The notes under the pieces: model-generated
Told to the model about the DNA's origin: nothing
What the model saw: only the letters and a program-made list of their open reading frames with translations
The model's database searches: none
Shown: positions 14,701-24,165 of the stretch, in pieces
Position numbering within the stretch: the first letter of the stretch is position 1
Layout: every line of letters begins with the position of its first letter
Program-made: the position numbers and the translations under genes
From: Eupeodes corollae
Lineage: Eukaryota; Arthropoda; Insecta; Diptera; Syrphidae
Assembly (NCBI RefSeq): GCF_945859685.1
Contig: NC_079147.1
Coordinates: forward strand, 211,733,578 to 211,797,577
Reading direction: 5' to 3'
DNA: 64,000 nt

Positions 14701-17700
14701 ATAAAATTGACAACAAAATTTAAAGAATTGAGAGTAAAAGTGTTTCTGTAGAGTTCAAAAGTATTTCTGCTGGAAGTGCAAGTCACTCATTACATTACTC
14801 ATGCTATGACCAAAGCGTTCGAAAAAGGTGTCAACAGATGTCGAATGCTGAAAATTTTGATATTTTATTTAACTTCACTTTCTTAGCCGAAAAATTAATT
14901 ACAATATTAAAAAAAAATATTGGTGTGTCAACACTGATTGCTGAAATTTTTAGTTTTTTTTTTTTCAAAAACCTACAGCTTCCTATACGTATTTCCGTTT
15001 CAGACTGTCATAATGTATGACGAGAAATTTACCGCCATATCGCATCTGTTTTAGAATTCTCAATGAAGAACTCACATCAAAAAATTCAAAAAATTTAATG
15101 AGAAGCGGTAGAGGTAGACACATGTGTGTTACGAGTACGCGTTGCCTCTAGGCCAATGGCATAATATAGGTTATGCATTGCAAAACAACAACAACAGCAA
15201 CAAAAATATTGAAAACAAACAAAAAAGCAAAATAAAGGATCTTTCGAAGCATTTAGACTATGAGTCAAATCTCGTAATTCATTGTTTTATGTCATCTAAG
15301 CTCCAGCATCGCATCATGTGCCGAAGCACTCTATAAAAATTGCGTTGTTTACTTTTATACATTTGGTACTACCTCTCCTCTGCGCCATCCTGTATCCTGA
15401 ATTTAAATCATTTGCATATAGAATATACATACACCTACACAATAATCTTTTACTCAAGGTGTATAAGTACGTGACGTGTACATCTGCACCCAGTTTAAAG
15501 AAGAGTGCACTTTTTATTTGTATTCAATCTAGAAAGTTAATTTAGCCCCAAGCTTACTCGTATATAGAAGCCATATAGCAGCTGTAAGCCTTCAAAAACA
15601 GTAGGTAATCATTTCTCTTGTAGAAACCTAACCTTTGTTATGTATGAAGGTACCTACATACATGAAGATAAATAAATGGAAATAAAAAAGAAAATAAGAA
15701 CGAACGTTGGTAATATTAACTGTTGCACAGGATCATGTACTTATGCATATTCATACACTTAAGAGAACACAATATATTTACTCATAGATACAATATACAT
15801 AAGTATGAACATGACCTGAGAACAATGGAACAGATATTATTATAACCGACTGCGTGTTGGGATTTAATGTGGAAAATGGAAACAAAACAAACTGTTGCAT
15901 TTATGCACAAGGATAATAAAGAGGATTTGATATTAATGTAGATTTGTATGTGACCTCGTGTCAGGATTATTTATATCTTATAAATGTGTAGACATGAAAG
16001 GGACATTTGCATATAACCCAGGTACAGGATTGAACAAGATAAGAACATCTTTAAGTTTTTCTTTTTTTTATTTTTCATGAATTAAATTAATTCCGTTAAT
16101 ATTTAAATAAAATTATTTATTTAGTTATCAAGCAGAGAACCAGTTAGAATCATAAGACATGGTAGTGCCCAATCAAGTTCTGGCACTACTACTTATTTAT
16201 AGGAACAATCTCATCCGTTTTATGACCCAACCCTTAATAAAAAACCAATCAAGCAAAGAACTACAAATTAGCAACACTTTCTATACATCGTAAAGAATTT
16301 TGAGCTTTCGAACAAAAGTAGGTCTAGTCTAGTCAATAAACGAAAAAAAATGTTTTCACCTCAAAAAAAACTAACAATTTTGAAACTTGGCACACTTACT
16401 AAGGGATGTCTGGTGAAGACCCAAAAAAAATTCCCCAAGAATCCGACATGAGCTCTATCGACAGTTAAAAGAAACATGTGGAGATTGTTTCAGTTTTCCA
16501 CGTTTATCTCGAAAACTACTTCTTTTATCAAAAAATGTTGTTCCATAAAATTAAAGATAATTAAATTCTATAAAAAAAAAGCTTTTATTTTTTCCTATCT
16601 CTTATAGTTTATAAAATAACTCCCGTGGCAGTGAAGAGAAACAAACGGTTTTTTTTCGGTTTTTCGGGTTTATCTTAAAAACTATCTGGCGTATCAAAAA
16701 ATAATCTTCTACAAAATTAGATCTTAACAAACTCATCTCATATAGAAATATAATGCTAATTTGTTTAAGCTTGTAAAATAACTCTATCGGCATTTAAAAA
16801 ATGTAGTATTCTATTTGTATGTCCCTTCTTACTTCTGAAACTCGTTGTCCCACTATGGCTCATTGCCTGCATGCCTAGAGAATAAGCATTATAGCAAGCT
16901 ACTTTATCATCTCCAATGATGCCACTCGCTTTTGACATGATTTCATTTGTAACTGGAAATGGAAGATGAATTTGGAACCAATTTGATAGCTTTCCAATGT
17001 CTGTATCATCTCTAATTTTACGTGCCTCCCCAAAATCTTCATGTTGTTCACTAGTAGAAAAAAGGATGCCAGTGAATTGTTCGAGTGATGAGAAAATTTC
17101 ATGAGCAGCAGTCAGCCCTACTATCAGTGAATCCACGCCCTGCTGTCAAGCCACCTATACTCTTTATTCCACGCATTAGAGTTTGTTTAATAGTCTGGTC
17201 CGACCACACCCCTGTCCAAAATCGGTCAGTTCTTCTCATAGTAAAGTTATCCTCTTGCACAAAGTTTTAAATTCATCTGGGGTCATCACAGAAGGCAGTT
17301 TTATCATGTCCTGCAAATACAGGTGACATGATTTGGCGTACGAGAAGTGTCCGGCGGCATGGAAATCGTGTTCTTAACACAGTTAATATGGGCATTCCAA
17401 TCTCCAGACCGCTAAGCGTGAATAAAATCTTTAAGCAATGTAATCATATTAAACAACTGAATGTTTGTAGTTTCTTACTAAAATGGATCAAATGAAGGTT
17501 TTGTTTTAGTGCAGATAACGAAGGAGACTCATCAAGAACATTTTTCGTGAGATTTTGGATTTCCTCTAATTCATGTTGGCTTATGTCGACTTGTTCCATC
17601 ATTATTATTAAAACACGAAATGCTTTAGCGAATGCTTTTCCTTGCAGCATTTTTTCAACATAAACCGGGCGTATTTAGTGCTCATTAACTCTTGCGGGTC

Positions 17701-20700
17701 ACTTCCACTTATCAGAAAATCTATCGGAACAACAAGGACATTAACAGTGGAAATCCACCCAATCTGACTACGCATTTTGATAGACGGGACTCAGATGAAT
17801 CTACGCAATGATTTCTTTACTTTGTTTAAAAAGAGGCTGGTCAAATGTTATACCACCAGGCATTTTTGGTAAAATTTTGCAACACAAACTGCCAGCATAG
17901 CGCAATTCAGTGTAAAGTTATTATATTCGTACGGTGGAGAGTTCATGAACGGAAGAGGAATGATTTTAGTTTTTGCACTAAACAAGCGTGCATGCACCCT
18001 TTCCTGCAACATTGTAAATTCTAATAAACTTTGATGCCAACCAAAGAGTGTCATATGGTTTTGTCTGTAGCATTTCTTCCGAACAAATTCTCAAAAGCTA
18101 AATTTTTTAATCTGTCATCTGTTTTCTGAAATGTTTCCAAAGAAAGTACTCCAAATTATCCAGTTGATTTAGCGCAAGGTAGTATTGGAGACATGCATGA
18201 TTTGGGACGCACAACTCATATAATGCTATGCCCTAATGCGACTCACTCTCTTTTTCTATTCGTTTTCTTTAGTATAAGAGTTTCCATAAACGTTTTTAAG
18301 GTCTTAGGTACACAATCGTCATCAACGTGTTTGAAAAAACTATCACATGGTTTCATTAAATGCCTATAGAGCTATTTTACAAACTAAAACAAGTGCAAAC
18401 AAATTAATATCATATTTCCTCAGAAAAAAGATTGCTTTTAGATACGACAAAACGTTTTGAACATAAACATGAAAAACCATTTGTTTTTCTTAACTGCCGC
18501 TAGAGTTATTTTATAAAATTCGATGAGCTTTAATATTCTGGAACAAAATTGTCTTATACGACAAACAGTTTTCGAGATAAACTTGAAAAACTGAAACATT
18601 CTCCATGTTTCTCTTAACTGCCGCTAGAGCTCATTTCGGACTCTTGGGGACCTTTTTTGGGTCATCGGGACATCGCTTAGTAAGTGTGCCGATTTTCAAA
18701 ACTATTGGATTTTTTTTTAGGTGAAAACCATTATTAACTGGACTAGACGTGTATGCAAAAAAAGGGAAACATCAACAAATTATAATTATCTATTTGAAGG
18801 CGTGGTACCCACCCAAAATAAAAAAGCAAGTAGTCAAAAATACTACTTCTAAGTGTTGCAGAATAATGAAATTTAGTAGAGTGGTAGGTTTGCAAATGAA
18901 AAAAATTGTCTACAGTTTCAGCTTAACAAGTGATTGAAAGTTGCTTTTTTCGTTTTAGATTTATATACTCAAAATAAAATTAAATTAAATATAAAAACAA
19001 TTGAGTTAAATTTAAAATTATGGAAATTGAATTTGATTTTTATTAGTTATTGGCATAATCCTCCTCCAAGGTGGCGCATATGTCTTTATTTTTGCATTAT
19101 TGTACTTATTTTCGTTTACTTGGTCAAAATCGTCATCTCTGTTGGTCTTTTACTTTCTATTCTCCATTTTGTAAATATCTTTCTTCATCTTTGATCCTGA
19201 AGTCTTGAAATATGTCCTGCCCAACTCCATTTAAGTAAATTATTCGGGTATTGTTGCGGATAACTTCATATCTTATTCTTATATTACATTTTCGTCTGAC
19301 AGATCCTTAGCTGGTCAAGTGATTTTGTAGTTAAGCTCAGGGTTTGTAATCCATATGTGAGCACCTGTAGAATAGCGGAGTCAAAGAGATATTTCCTCGT
19401 TCTAAACACCAGAATTGTTTCCAGCTGTTTTTGATGCGTCTGTTAATTTCTGTCTTTTCTTGATTTTTATCTGTCCTAAGTTTATGTAGTTTTCCGTCTA
19501 TAATTATATCTTCTCTGATGTGGGCTTTGTCAAAACTTTAGTTTTGTTAATTTTTAGTCTATAGTTGTTGCATATGCCAGTGATATCCGTTGTCATCTTC
19601 TGTATTTTTACACCTCTTGTAAAAATAGGGACTTCATCGCCTGCAAATCTTAGGTTGTTAACGAGTTGTTCATATATCCTTATGCCATATTTAATTTTCC
19701 AGTTCGTCTTTTGAAAATATCCTTTTGAAAGTGGGTCCCTTGTCTTACTCCTTCTGTTATTCTACATTTTCGTAATGTACTCTCTGTTTATATTTGTGCT
19801 ACATTATTTTTGTACATATATGTATGTTTTTGATATCGTTTAGATCCATATATTGGTTTTTCAAGGATGTCCATATTTTATTGTGTTTAACGGAGTCAAA
19901 TGTTTTACTGAAGTCTATAAATGAGACTTATATTGGTTGTCGAAATTCATTGCACTTTTTTATTTAGTGATTCATCGTCTGTAAGTGGTCTGTTGGTGAG
20001 AAACCTTCTGTGAATCCAACCTGTTCCCTGGGTTGTTTCTAGTTGAAATCTTGTAGTGTTTTTGAAAGCAACTTATAAACTGTCGAAATATTACTTATGA
20101 GTCTATAATAATTTAAGTTGCCTTGTTTTCCTTTTTTATCTTTAAGTGTACCACTTATACACAAAATTATGTACTCAGGAGTCGTGACATACACCCAAGA
20201 CAAAATCAATGAAATTAAGTAGAGTGAAAGGAGTCGGTTATCTACTAAATGGGTGTGGTATCCGCCTACTTTTCTTTTATTTGGTATTTAAAGATTGTAC
20301 ATTGATTGTAAGAATTGATATGTATAGAAAGACAAAAATTAAAATTTGGAGGATATACATTGAGGCGGTTGTATCCATTCTGGTCTTAGAAATAAATTAT
20401 CCTAGTTAGAAAAAGAGAATCCTAAATCAAATATCACACGCAAACCTTTTATTCCAGTAACTTTGCATTGGGAAGATCCATGTTTATCGTAAGAATACAA
20501 TATTAGAGACACACCACTGTGAAACATCTTACTATAACATTTTGAAACATTCAAATGCAGATCGTTATAAGTACATCAAGTAAATAAGTTATGAAGATAG
20601 TTCTGTAGCACACATAAGACAAAACTATTAATTAAAATCAATCCGAATATTATTAATAAATAAGTTAAAAAGTAGTGGTCCTAAATGACTTCCTTGTGGA

Positions 20701-23700
20701 ACCCTTCGCCTTTCTTGAGGCGATCTGAAATTATGTCAGTTTGAATCAGGGAAGTACATTTTTCGCACCGACGAAATTTGGAAATGTCCATTACTGTCCA
20801 CTTAACTTGATCTTTTTAAAAATTATAGCCAAAGCTTCTTGAAAATCATTCTCGATATCAAAAATAGAATTCACGTATTCTCTACATTATTCAAGTTGAC
20901 AATTTTTGAAGATGAAAAAAAAGTATCCTTATTTTCGTTGTGGAAGTTTGCATAAATCGTGAATAGAATGCTTGTAAATAAATCTATGCACCGAAGATTC
21001 AACTTTATTAACAGAGACAGTTTTAAGTTGTCTAAGTCTATTTTAATAAAATATCGAATAAAGCATCTTTACAATATCTTGCATTGTCTTCTGACATTCG
21101 ATAGTTTGTTCTTCAATCATTCTGTACCATGAGGTATCATTCCAATTGGAATTTTAGGAATCATTTTGCTCCGAATATTTAGCACTTCTTATGACAAATA
21201 AAATGTGCGGTGCCTCTATTTCGACTTTCAAACAAACGAAAAAATGTTTAATACTTTTCAGACCCCCAAACCTGTTCTGCTACCATAAAAGAAAGACCTT
21301 ATACTTCACAAAAAGTTCAAAGGTATTTTTCCTCTGTTGTATTTTTGGATTTATTTAGTTTTTCCTTGAGGTTTGTTTCGGTTATTTCTATAAGTAATTG
21401 GAAGTTTTTTTTGGGACTACCCTTGGCGTGATGGTTAGCACCTTTGCCATCTAAAGTTTTTTCTTGCAAAGAATTGGCTCCTACCCTAACCTTTGCAAAA
21501 TATTGGACTATCTATTAGAGTTCTCTCCAAATTTGAAATGACGGACATCAATTTTAAATGTCCTTTCAAATTTTAAATAAGATTTATTTGTTTTTCAAAG
21601 AAAATATTTTTTTCCAAAATTCATTTAAATTGTTAAACAAATTCCTAGAAGAGCGATTATTACGCTAAAAAGCGCTTAAGAGGAAGAATTTAGCTGGTTA
21701 TATCACTAGAACATAGTCCATAAGAACATATACATATAAGCTAGACATACCTTTAAAGTCATCTTTAATATTAAGACGTAAGATCAAACAAATGTACTTT
21801 GTATGAAAAATGAACGTCTTATTACTTCATATTACCGCCATGTTCTGTTCATCCACGAACGTTGTTTTGAAGCGTTCACTGAATATTTAGGGGCAACTTG
21901 AAGTATGAATGATTGTTTCGATAATTCTTCCTTGATTTACGTGTTTCCTATTTTTCCATTAAAGCAGTTTTTTCTATCTACCCTCATGACCTTTGCCAGT
22001 TGTATTCTTTTAAATTTGACCACAAATAGATAACTGTAACATATCGTTATGGAATTTATATAAATCCTGACAACTATCCCCGAAGACCCAACAAACCTTA
22101 AATCACTCTATTGAGTATTTATTCAAGTGCTTAGACTTTTTTTTTATTTAGAATCCGTCCCAAACGTTCGTCGCCGTCGCCACTTAGGATCATATATTTT
22201 ATTCTCTCTCATTTTATTTGCTATTTTTTGACAATAAATATCGAAATTGAATTATTGATTGCTTTCTGTTTCTTTGTCATCTGAATTTGTTACTTTCTTT
22301 CTGTCTGGCATTTATTTGAATTCGATTTTCTTACGAAAACCTTTTTGAATGAAATAAATAGCTGTCCTTTGCCATATTGTATACTCATACCTGCCGGGTT
22401 AGTAAAAATGATTCGGGGATGGAATTTGCCTCGTGTTAAAAGCCAATAACAACCCAAAACAGAAAAACGAATCCAAACTTGAGGGTATAAGTTTGTCTCC
22501 CTCTTTGAGAGTCCTTTCCTAACATTGCCTCAGAGAAACTCATCTCCCCAATGTAATGTATGAATAAGTCGGTACTTACATTGTACAGATACTCAGCCGA
22601 CAAACAAAATGTTAACTGCAATGGCACAACATTAAAAAATGTATACACATACATACATTATATACTAAGTGTTAATATCATCAAGCTATTTTTGACATCA
22701 TAAATTGTTTTCTTTTCCTTACAGACAGCATTATTGGCATACGTACAAGTATTCCGGCGACGACGATGTCATCAGCAAAGCCCAACGACATTCAACATTT
22801 TAAACCATTTGTGGAAAATCTGCCAACAATGACTACTTCATTAACGAAAACACAAGCAACACCGCAATCCCAAAAGCATGTCACCATTGCTGAGATACAA
22901 AAACTCACATCACAACATCCCTTCGATCATAATATGCCCGCTGCTGTTGGCACATCGATATCACCACCCTGCTCTTCCGCAGGAGGGGGAGGAGCAGCAG
23001 CAGCAGCAGCAGCGACGGCAGCATCATCAAAAACAGACGCTAGCTATATGAGTCGGCAAACATCAACCCTACACCCACCCATTATCATGATAACATCCTC
23101 GTCTATGGACCACCATTCTGAAAGGACCCGAGACACAGGTGTCCTCGCTGATAGACTGCAACAAAACAGGACCGACAGTATGAAAGAAAGTTTCTCATCA
23201 GCTGAAACTGTGGACGTGTCAGGCGAAAACAAAGCTCTCGGCGTGGTGGACCTGGATGCCTCCTCGAACGGGATGCTCGATAGAATATCTCATGACCTGG
23301 ATTATTTATTAAATCGAACAAACGATGTTCCTCCTCCACCTCCTCCCGCTTCTTCTTCGACACTGATTCACGTAGGTAGACCTTCCACAACGTTGCCTTC
23401 CTCATCGACATCAACATCGACATCAACAACGACATCGACACCGCCAACGCTAGCTTCAGTTCCAGCTCCAGCTCAACAACCAGCACCACCACCACCACCA
23501 CCAAATCTGCTGACGTCAACATCAAATGAATGCGACAGTTGCGCTGTTACCGTGGAATCTGGCTTGGGAGCCCATGAAGTTATTAGCATACCACCGCCAC
23601 CCCTTCCTCCGAGCGGCTCCATTCCAATAACAATATCCTGTTCAACCCTGAGGACACGCATCAGCGTCCTCCACGAGGTAATAATGGAGGACGATGCCGA

Positions 23701-23728
23701 ACAGGAGCACGAACAAGAGCTAGACTGA
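2355..23728 (+). CDS. Adhesion-GPCR-like seven-helix receptor, 3' part (ADGRA-like)
   Basis: Five plus-strand exons (2355-2743, 2866-2998, 6271-6409, 6488-7267, 22725-23728) join with compatible phases and GT-AG borders into 815 codons including the TGA stop. The first about 185 residues hold five hydrophobic segments, read as TM3 to TM7. A KHWWLD motif precedes TM5, where adhesion receptors carry a Cys-Trp or similar pair in extracellular loop 2. The rest is a long hydrophilic, low-complexity cytoplasmic tail (Gly, His/Gln, Ala, Ser/Thr and Pro runs) ending QEHEQELD. Loop lengths and helix spacing fit the ADGRA (GPR124/125) branch, whose members have large ectodomains and act in cell signalling and adhesion. 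That assignment rests on recalled family features, not a search. The ectodomain and TM1-2 are outside the window. Other family-B or orphan 7TM proteins remain possible. Confidence 0.72.
2866..2998 (+). CDS. Receptor exon: TM6 and start of TM7
   Basis: The acceptor is TTTTCAG at 2859-2865 and the donor is GTAAGT at 2999. The intron before it is only 122 bp. The exon encodes a basic junction (RIGLLYRSG), a helix with an internal Lys, a short loop (NTKEN) and the first half of the last helix (ILSYILGISCTLL). It ends in phase 0. Confidence 0.72.
3000..5329. other. Receptor intron, no recognised content
   Basis: This is the left part of the intron 2999-6270. A 60-codon open frame at 3864-4046 follows a T-rich tract but has no partner exon, codon bias or family resemblance. 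No clear repeat is recognised. Confidence 0.5.
5330..6106 (+). mobile_element. Tc1/mariner-type element, copy 1, deleted and 3'-truncated
   Basis: It starts with the inverted-repeat end AAGGGTGATTTTTT after TA at 5328-5329. The transposase remnant begins ATG AAT CGT at 5437 (MNRLTNEQRLTIIEFYYQN, an N-terminal helix-turn-helix). It then jumps by internal deletion at about 5535 to the catalytic part (HPEKVTVWCGLWAGG, then DLHEIWFQQDAATCHTA in another frame). Comparison with copies at 9859-10817 and 44476-45476 shows that the last about 50 bases and the right inverted repeat are gone after CTGAATTCG near 6106. The family is Tc1/mariner by its Gln-Gln-Asp-containing catalytic block and TA target. 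It cannot encode an active enzyme. Confidence 0.82.
6271..6409 (+). CDS. Receptor exon: end of TM7 and start of tail
   Basis: The acceptor is TTTCAG at 6265-6270 and the donor is GTAAGT after T at 6409 (phase 1). It completes the last helix (GFSVLFCFVIKAEQSLRSS) and opens the cytoplasmic tail with a Ser/Pro-rich stretch. The next intron is 78 bp (6410-6487). Confidence 0.72.
6488..7267 (+). CDS. Receptor exon: cytoplasmic tail with Gly and His/Gln runs
   Basis: The acceptor is TTTTTCTTAG ending at 6487 and the donor is CAG/GTATGT at 7268. The exon encodes about 260 residues of cytoplasmic tail. These include an acidic/basic start (YTNYEKEKDNES), two Gly-rich runs at about 6688-6735 and 6940-6985, and a His/Gln run at about 7120-7160. 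Between the runs are non-repetitive blocks such as ETFLGMVVVRPGEE, TWDLYNAYTPTG and FVAVKTLDILQG, which look like conserved motifs. It ends in phase 1. Confidence 0.75.
7268..8439. other. Start of the 15.4 kb receptor intron, no recognised content
   Basis: This is noncoding AT-rich DNA after the donor at 7268. The open frame running from 7296 to 7562 is the unspliced continuation and looks random. No element was recognised. Confidence 0.5.
8440..8760 (-). mobile_element. LINE reverse transcriptase fragments (two short pieces)
   Basis: On the minus strand the segment at about 8475-8565 reads FGIPQGCHLGPMLFLLF. This is the PQG-HLGP box of non-LTR reverse transcriptases (consensus V-P-Q-G-S-H-L-G-P-L-L-F). 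A second, diverged copy of the same stretch (GGTCCTAAATGG-like on the plus strand) lies at about 8690-8725. Both are very short and full of breaks. A Jockey/CR1-like source is likely, but the clade cannot be fixed. Confidence 0.55.
8859..9518. mobile_element. Possible MITE with short terminal inverted repeats
   Basis: GCCCATGTTCGG at 8859-8870 and its complement CCGAACATGGGC-like at 9507-9518 (right end read outward GCCCATGTTCCG) bracket about 660 bp. Immediate flanks do not show a convincing target duplication and inner arms match only loosely, so this may be coincidence. Confidence 0.3.
9859..10817 (-). mobile_element. Tc1/mariner-type element, copy 2, both ends present
   Basis: The ends are AAGGGCGATTTTTT at 9859 and its complement AAAAAATCACCCTCTT ending about 10817. 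Read on the minus strand the transposase remnant starts at about 10720 (MNRLTNEQRLQIIEFYYQN). It continues through a frame with FEPNFAAIGSVLLNNVKNVA, breaks, and resumes near 10200 with ELDLHEIWFQQDGATCHTA. Frameshifts and stops make it inactive. It is the same family as the copies in the receptor intron at 5330 and the DUF389 intron at 44476. Confidence 0.82.
10818..11245. other. Intron, nothing recognised
   Basis: This is AT-rich noncoding DNA between two mobile-element remnants. There is no coding signal and no clear repeat. Confidence 0.45.
11246..11470 (+). mobile_element. Half copy of a foldback MITE
   Basis: It matches the right arm of the palindromic element at 46889-47250. Shared blocks include ATGTAGCTC, TATATGGAA, CTCGATTTATTC, AAAATATGCGTCAAGACAA, CATCTTCTGATGAGCCCAAC and TATGCTGGTT. 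The left arm is missing, so it is a solo arm. A weak open frame across it is a by-product. Confidence 0.7.
11471..13441. other. Intron, nothing recognised except a short CTG run
   Basis: This is AT-rich intron DNA. A short (CTG)n run lies at about 12312-12329. No gene, RNA or element was identified. Confidence 0.45.
13442..14272 (-). mobile_element. Mariner element, internally deleted
   Basis: Terminal inverted repeats CGTTCAAAAAGTACCCG (13442) and the complement CGGGTACTTTTTAAA (ending 14272) are flanked by TA on both sides (13440-13441 and 14273-14274). The minus strand carries mariner transposase pieces: KKVEKMFMNDRRITIREVAD (helix-turn-helix) and, further on, STDMAPCDFFLF. The latter is the mariner box around the third catalytic acid (typically SPDLAPCDFFLFP). 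At 831 bp against about 1.3 kb for intact mariners, most of the catalytic core is deleted. It belongs to a different family from the copies at 5330, 9859 and 44476. Confidence 0.88.
14273..16321. other. Intron, nothing recognised except a CAA run
   Basis: This is AT-rich DNA with a short AACAACAACAGCAAC run at about 15185-15200. Open frames here (14838-15020, 15124-15336) have no family resemblance. Confidence 0.45.
16322..16799 (+). repeat. Left terminal inverted repeat of the long-TIR element
   Basis: It reads inward from GTCTAGTCTAGTCAATAA to CTATCGGCATTTAAA. It holds three related subunits, each with a CGGCAGTTAA/GGCAGTGAA-like core followed by GAAAC, then a TTTATCT-AAAACTA core. Confidence 0.78.
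16765..18060 (-). pseudogene. Unclassified broken gene inside the long-TIR element
   Basis: Three minus-strand frames are visible in order: 18054-17848 (starts MTLFGWHQSLLEF), 17650-17444 (MLQGKAFAKAFRVLIIMMEQ) and 17136-16765. The last holds FSSLEQFTGILFSTSEQHED, WFQIHLPFPVTNEIMSKASG and IIGDDKVACYNA, and runs into the left repeat before its stop. Between the last two, broken pieces such as SGDWNAHINCVKN and GVVGPDY can be read. I recall similar proteins from many arthropod and cnidarian genomes as uncharacterised, often multi-copy, but I cannot name a domain. Stops and frame changes show it is inactive. Function is unknown. Location between inverted repeats suggests it is the element's own gene. 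Confidence 0.6.
18352..18748 (-). repeat. Right terminal inverted repeat of the long-TIR element
   Basis: Read on the minus strand it runs GTCTAGTCCAGTTAATAATG, TTTTCACCTAAAA, GGCACACTTACTAAG, CCCCAAGAGTCCGAAATGAG and on to TAGGCATTTAAT at the inner edge. It is about 80 bp shorter than the left arm. The arms differ by scattered substitutions and indels, so the element is old. Confidence 0.78.
18749..19029. other. Intron, nothing recognised
   Basis: This is a short AT-rich stretch between the long-TIR element and a LINE fragment. Confidence 0.4.
19030..20160 (-). mobile_element. RTE-like LINE, reverse transcriptase fragment
   Basis: On the minus strand, pieces of a non-LTR reverse transcriptase appear in order. 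First is FIDFSKTFDSVKHNKIWTSL (catalytic block A, about 19930-19850). Next are a block near 19650 with NNLRFAGDE (the degraded ADD box) and then NYRLKINKTK. Finally, near 19060, comes YAPPWRR, close to the C-terminal end typical of RTE/BovB-like elements. Many stops and frame changes show it is long dead. Confidence 0.65.
20560..21200 (-). mobile_element. LINE fragment shared with 28.4-28.9 kb
   Basis: On the minus strand at about 20720-20640 it reads RRVPQGSHLGPLLFNLFINN, a clear non-LTR reverse transcriptase box. Upstream (minus direction, 21180-20880) the sequence is homologous to 28480-28830 in opposite orientation, including AAAATTCCAATTGGAATGA and a TCATCTTCAAAAATTG block. It is a broken, 5'- and 3'-incomplete LINE copy. 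Confidence 0.6.
21201..22724. other. End of the last receptor intron
   Basis: This is mostly featureless. A possible SINE-head fragment (CTTGGCGTGATGGTTAGC) lies at 21422-21439 but is too short to call. The intron ends with TTTTCCTTACAG at 22713-22724. Confidence 0.45.
22725..23728 (+). CDS. Receptor terminal exon: Pro-rich tail and stop
   Basis: Two exon bases (AC) complete the codon left open at 7267. The exon then encodes about 333 residues to TGA at 23726-23728. Features are a poly-Ala run (about 22994-23022), poly-Pro runs (23330-23350, 23485-23505, 23590-23620), a Ser-Thr run (23400-23450), a block LDRISHDLDYLLNRTND that looks conserved rather than repetitive, and an acidic end. The poly-Pro runs could bind SH3, WW or EVH1 partners, which is inference. 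Antisense open frames opposite it are by-products of codon bias. Confidence 0.8.
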
Positions 23729-24165
23729 ATTTTGTTTGCATTCGAGTGGAATGGGAAAATGTAAAATGTAAAATCATCCAAGCCAACCAACCATCCAGCC
23801 ATCCAGTCAGCCAGTCCGCCATCTACAGCACAAGACACAAAGAGAAACTTATTGGATGATGATGTAAATTCGTTCCCAAGAAATCTGAGTTGAACTAAGC
23901 TCAAGTCCTATCCCTGTGTCCCATCGCCATCGCCATCGCCATCTCCATCGCCACTCAATGGACAAGCTAGATACTATAAACAAAATTATATCATTTTATA
24001 ATAGAAACACACATCTACACAAAAACTACATAAAATGCATTTAACAAAAGAAAAATCAAAAAAGCTATAAATGCAAAACTTTTTTATTCGATTTAATTTT
24101 TTAAAGTTATAAAAATGAATTTATTCTAAAAAGAAATTATTATTGTACATAAATAAATAAATTAA
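23729..24165 (+). promoter_or_regulatory. Receptor 3' UTR with polyadenylation signals
   Basis: After the stop there is a short GCCATC microsatellite (about 23923-23956). Overlapping AATAAA hexamers follow at 24152-24161, about 430 bp downstream of the stop. Another AATAAA at 24392-24397 is followed by a G/T-rich stretch and could be an alternative end. Confidence 0.55.

Larger units (their letters stand above)
16322..18748 (-). mobile_element. Long-TIR element with an unclassified broken gene
   Basis: The two ends are long inverted repeats: 16322-16799 and 18352-18748. Left blocks TTTTCACCTC, GGCACACTTACTAAG, CCCCAAGA and GAGCTCTA recur in reverse complement in the right end in the same order. 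Each arm contains about three related subunits of roughly 130-150 bp with an AACTCTA(T/G)CGGCAGTTAA-type core and a TTTATCTCGAAAACT-type core. The 1.55 kb between them carries minus-strand coding pieces (16765-18060) that match no transposase I can name. No clear target-site duplication is visible: outer sequence begins GTCTAGTC on both sides. I infer a DNA transposon or a nonautonomous relative, now dead. Confidence 0.7.

Noticed and set aside
23473..23904. 143-codon antisense frame, and others opposite the receptor's last exon
   Set aside because: Shadows of the proline- and serine-rich plus-strand exon, which has supported splice sites and stop.
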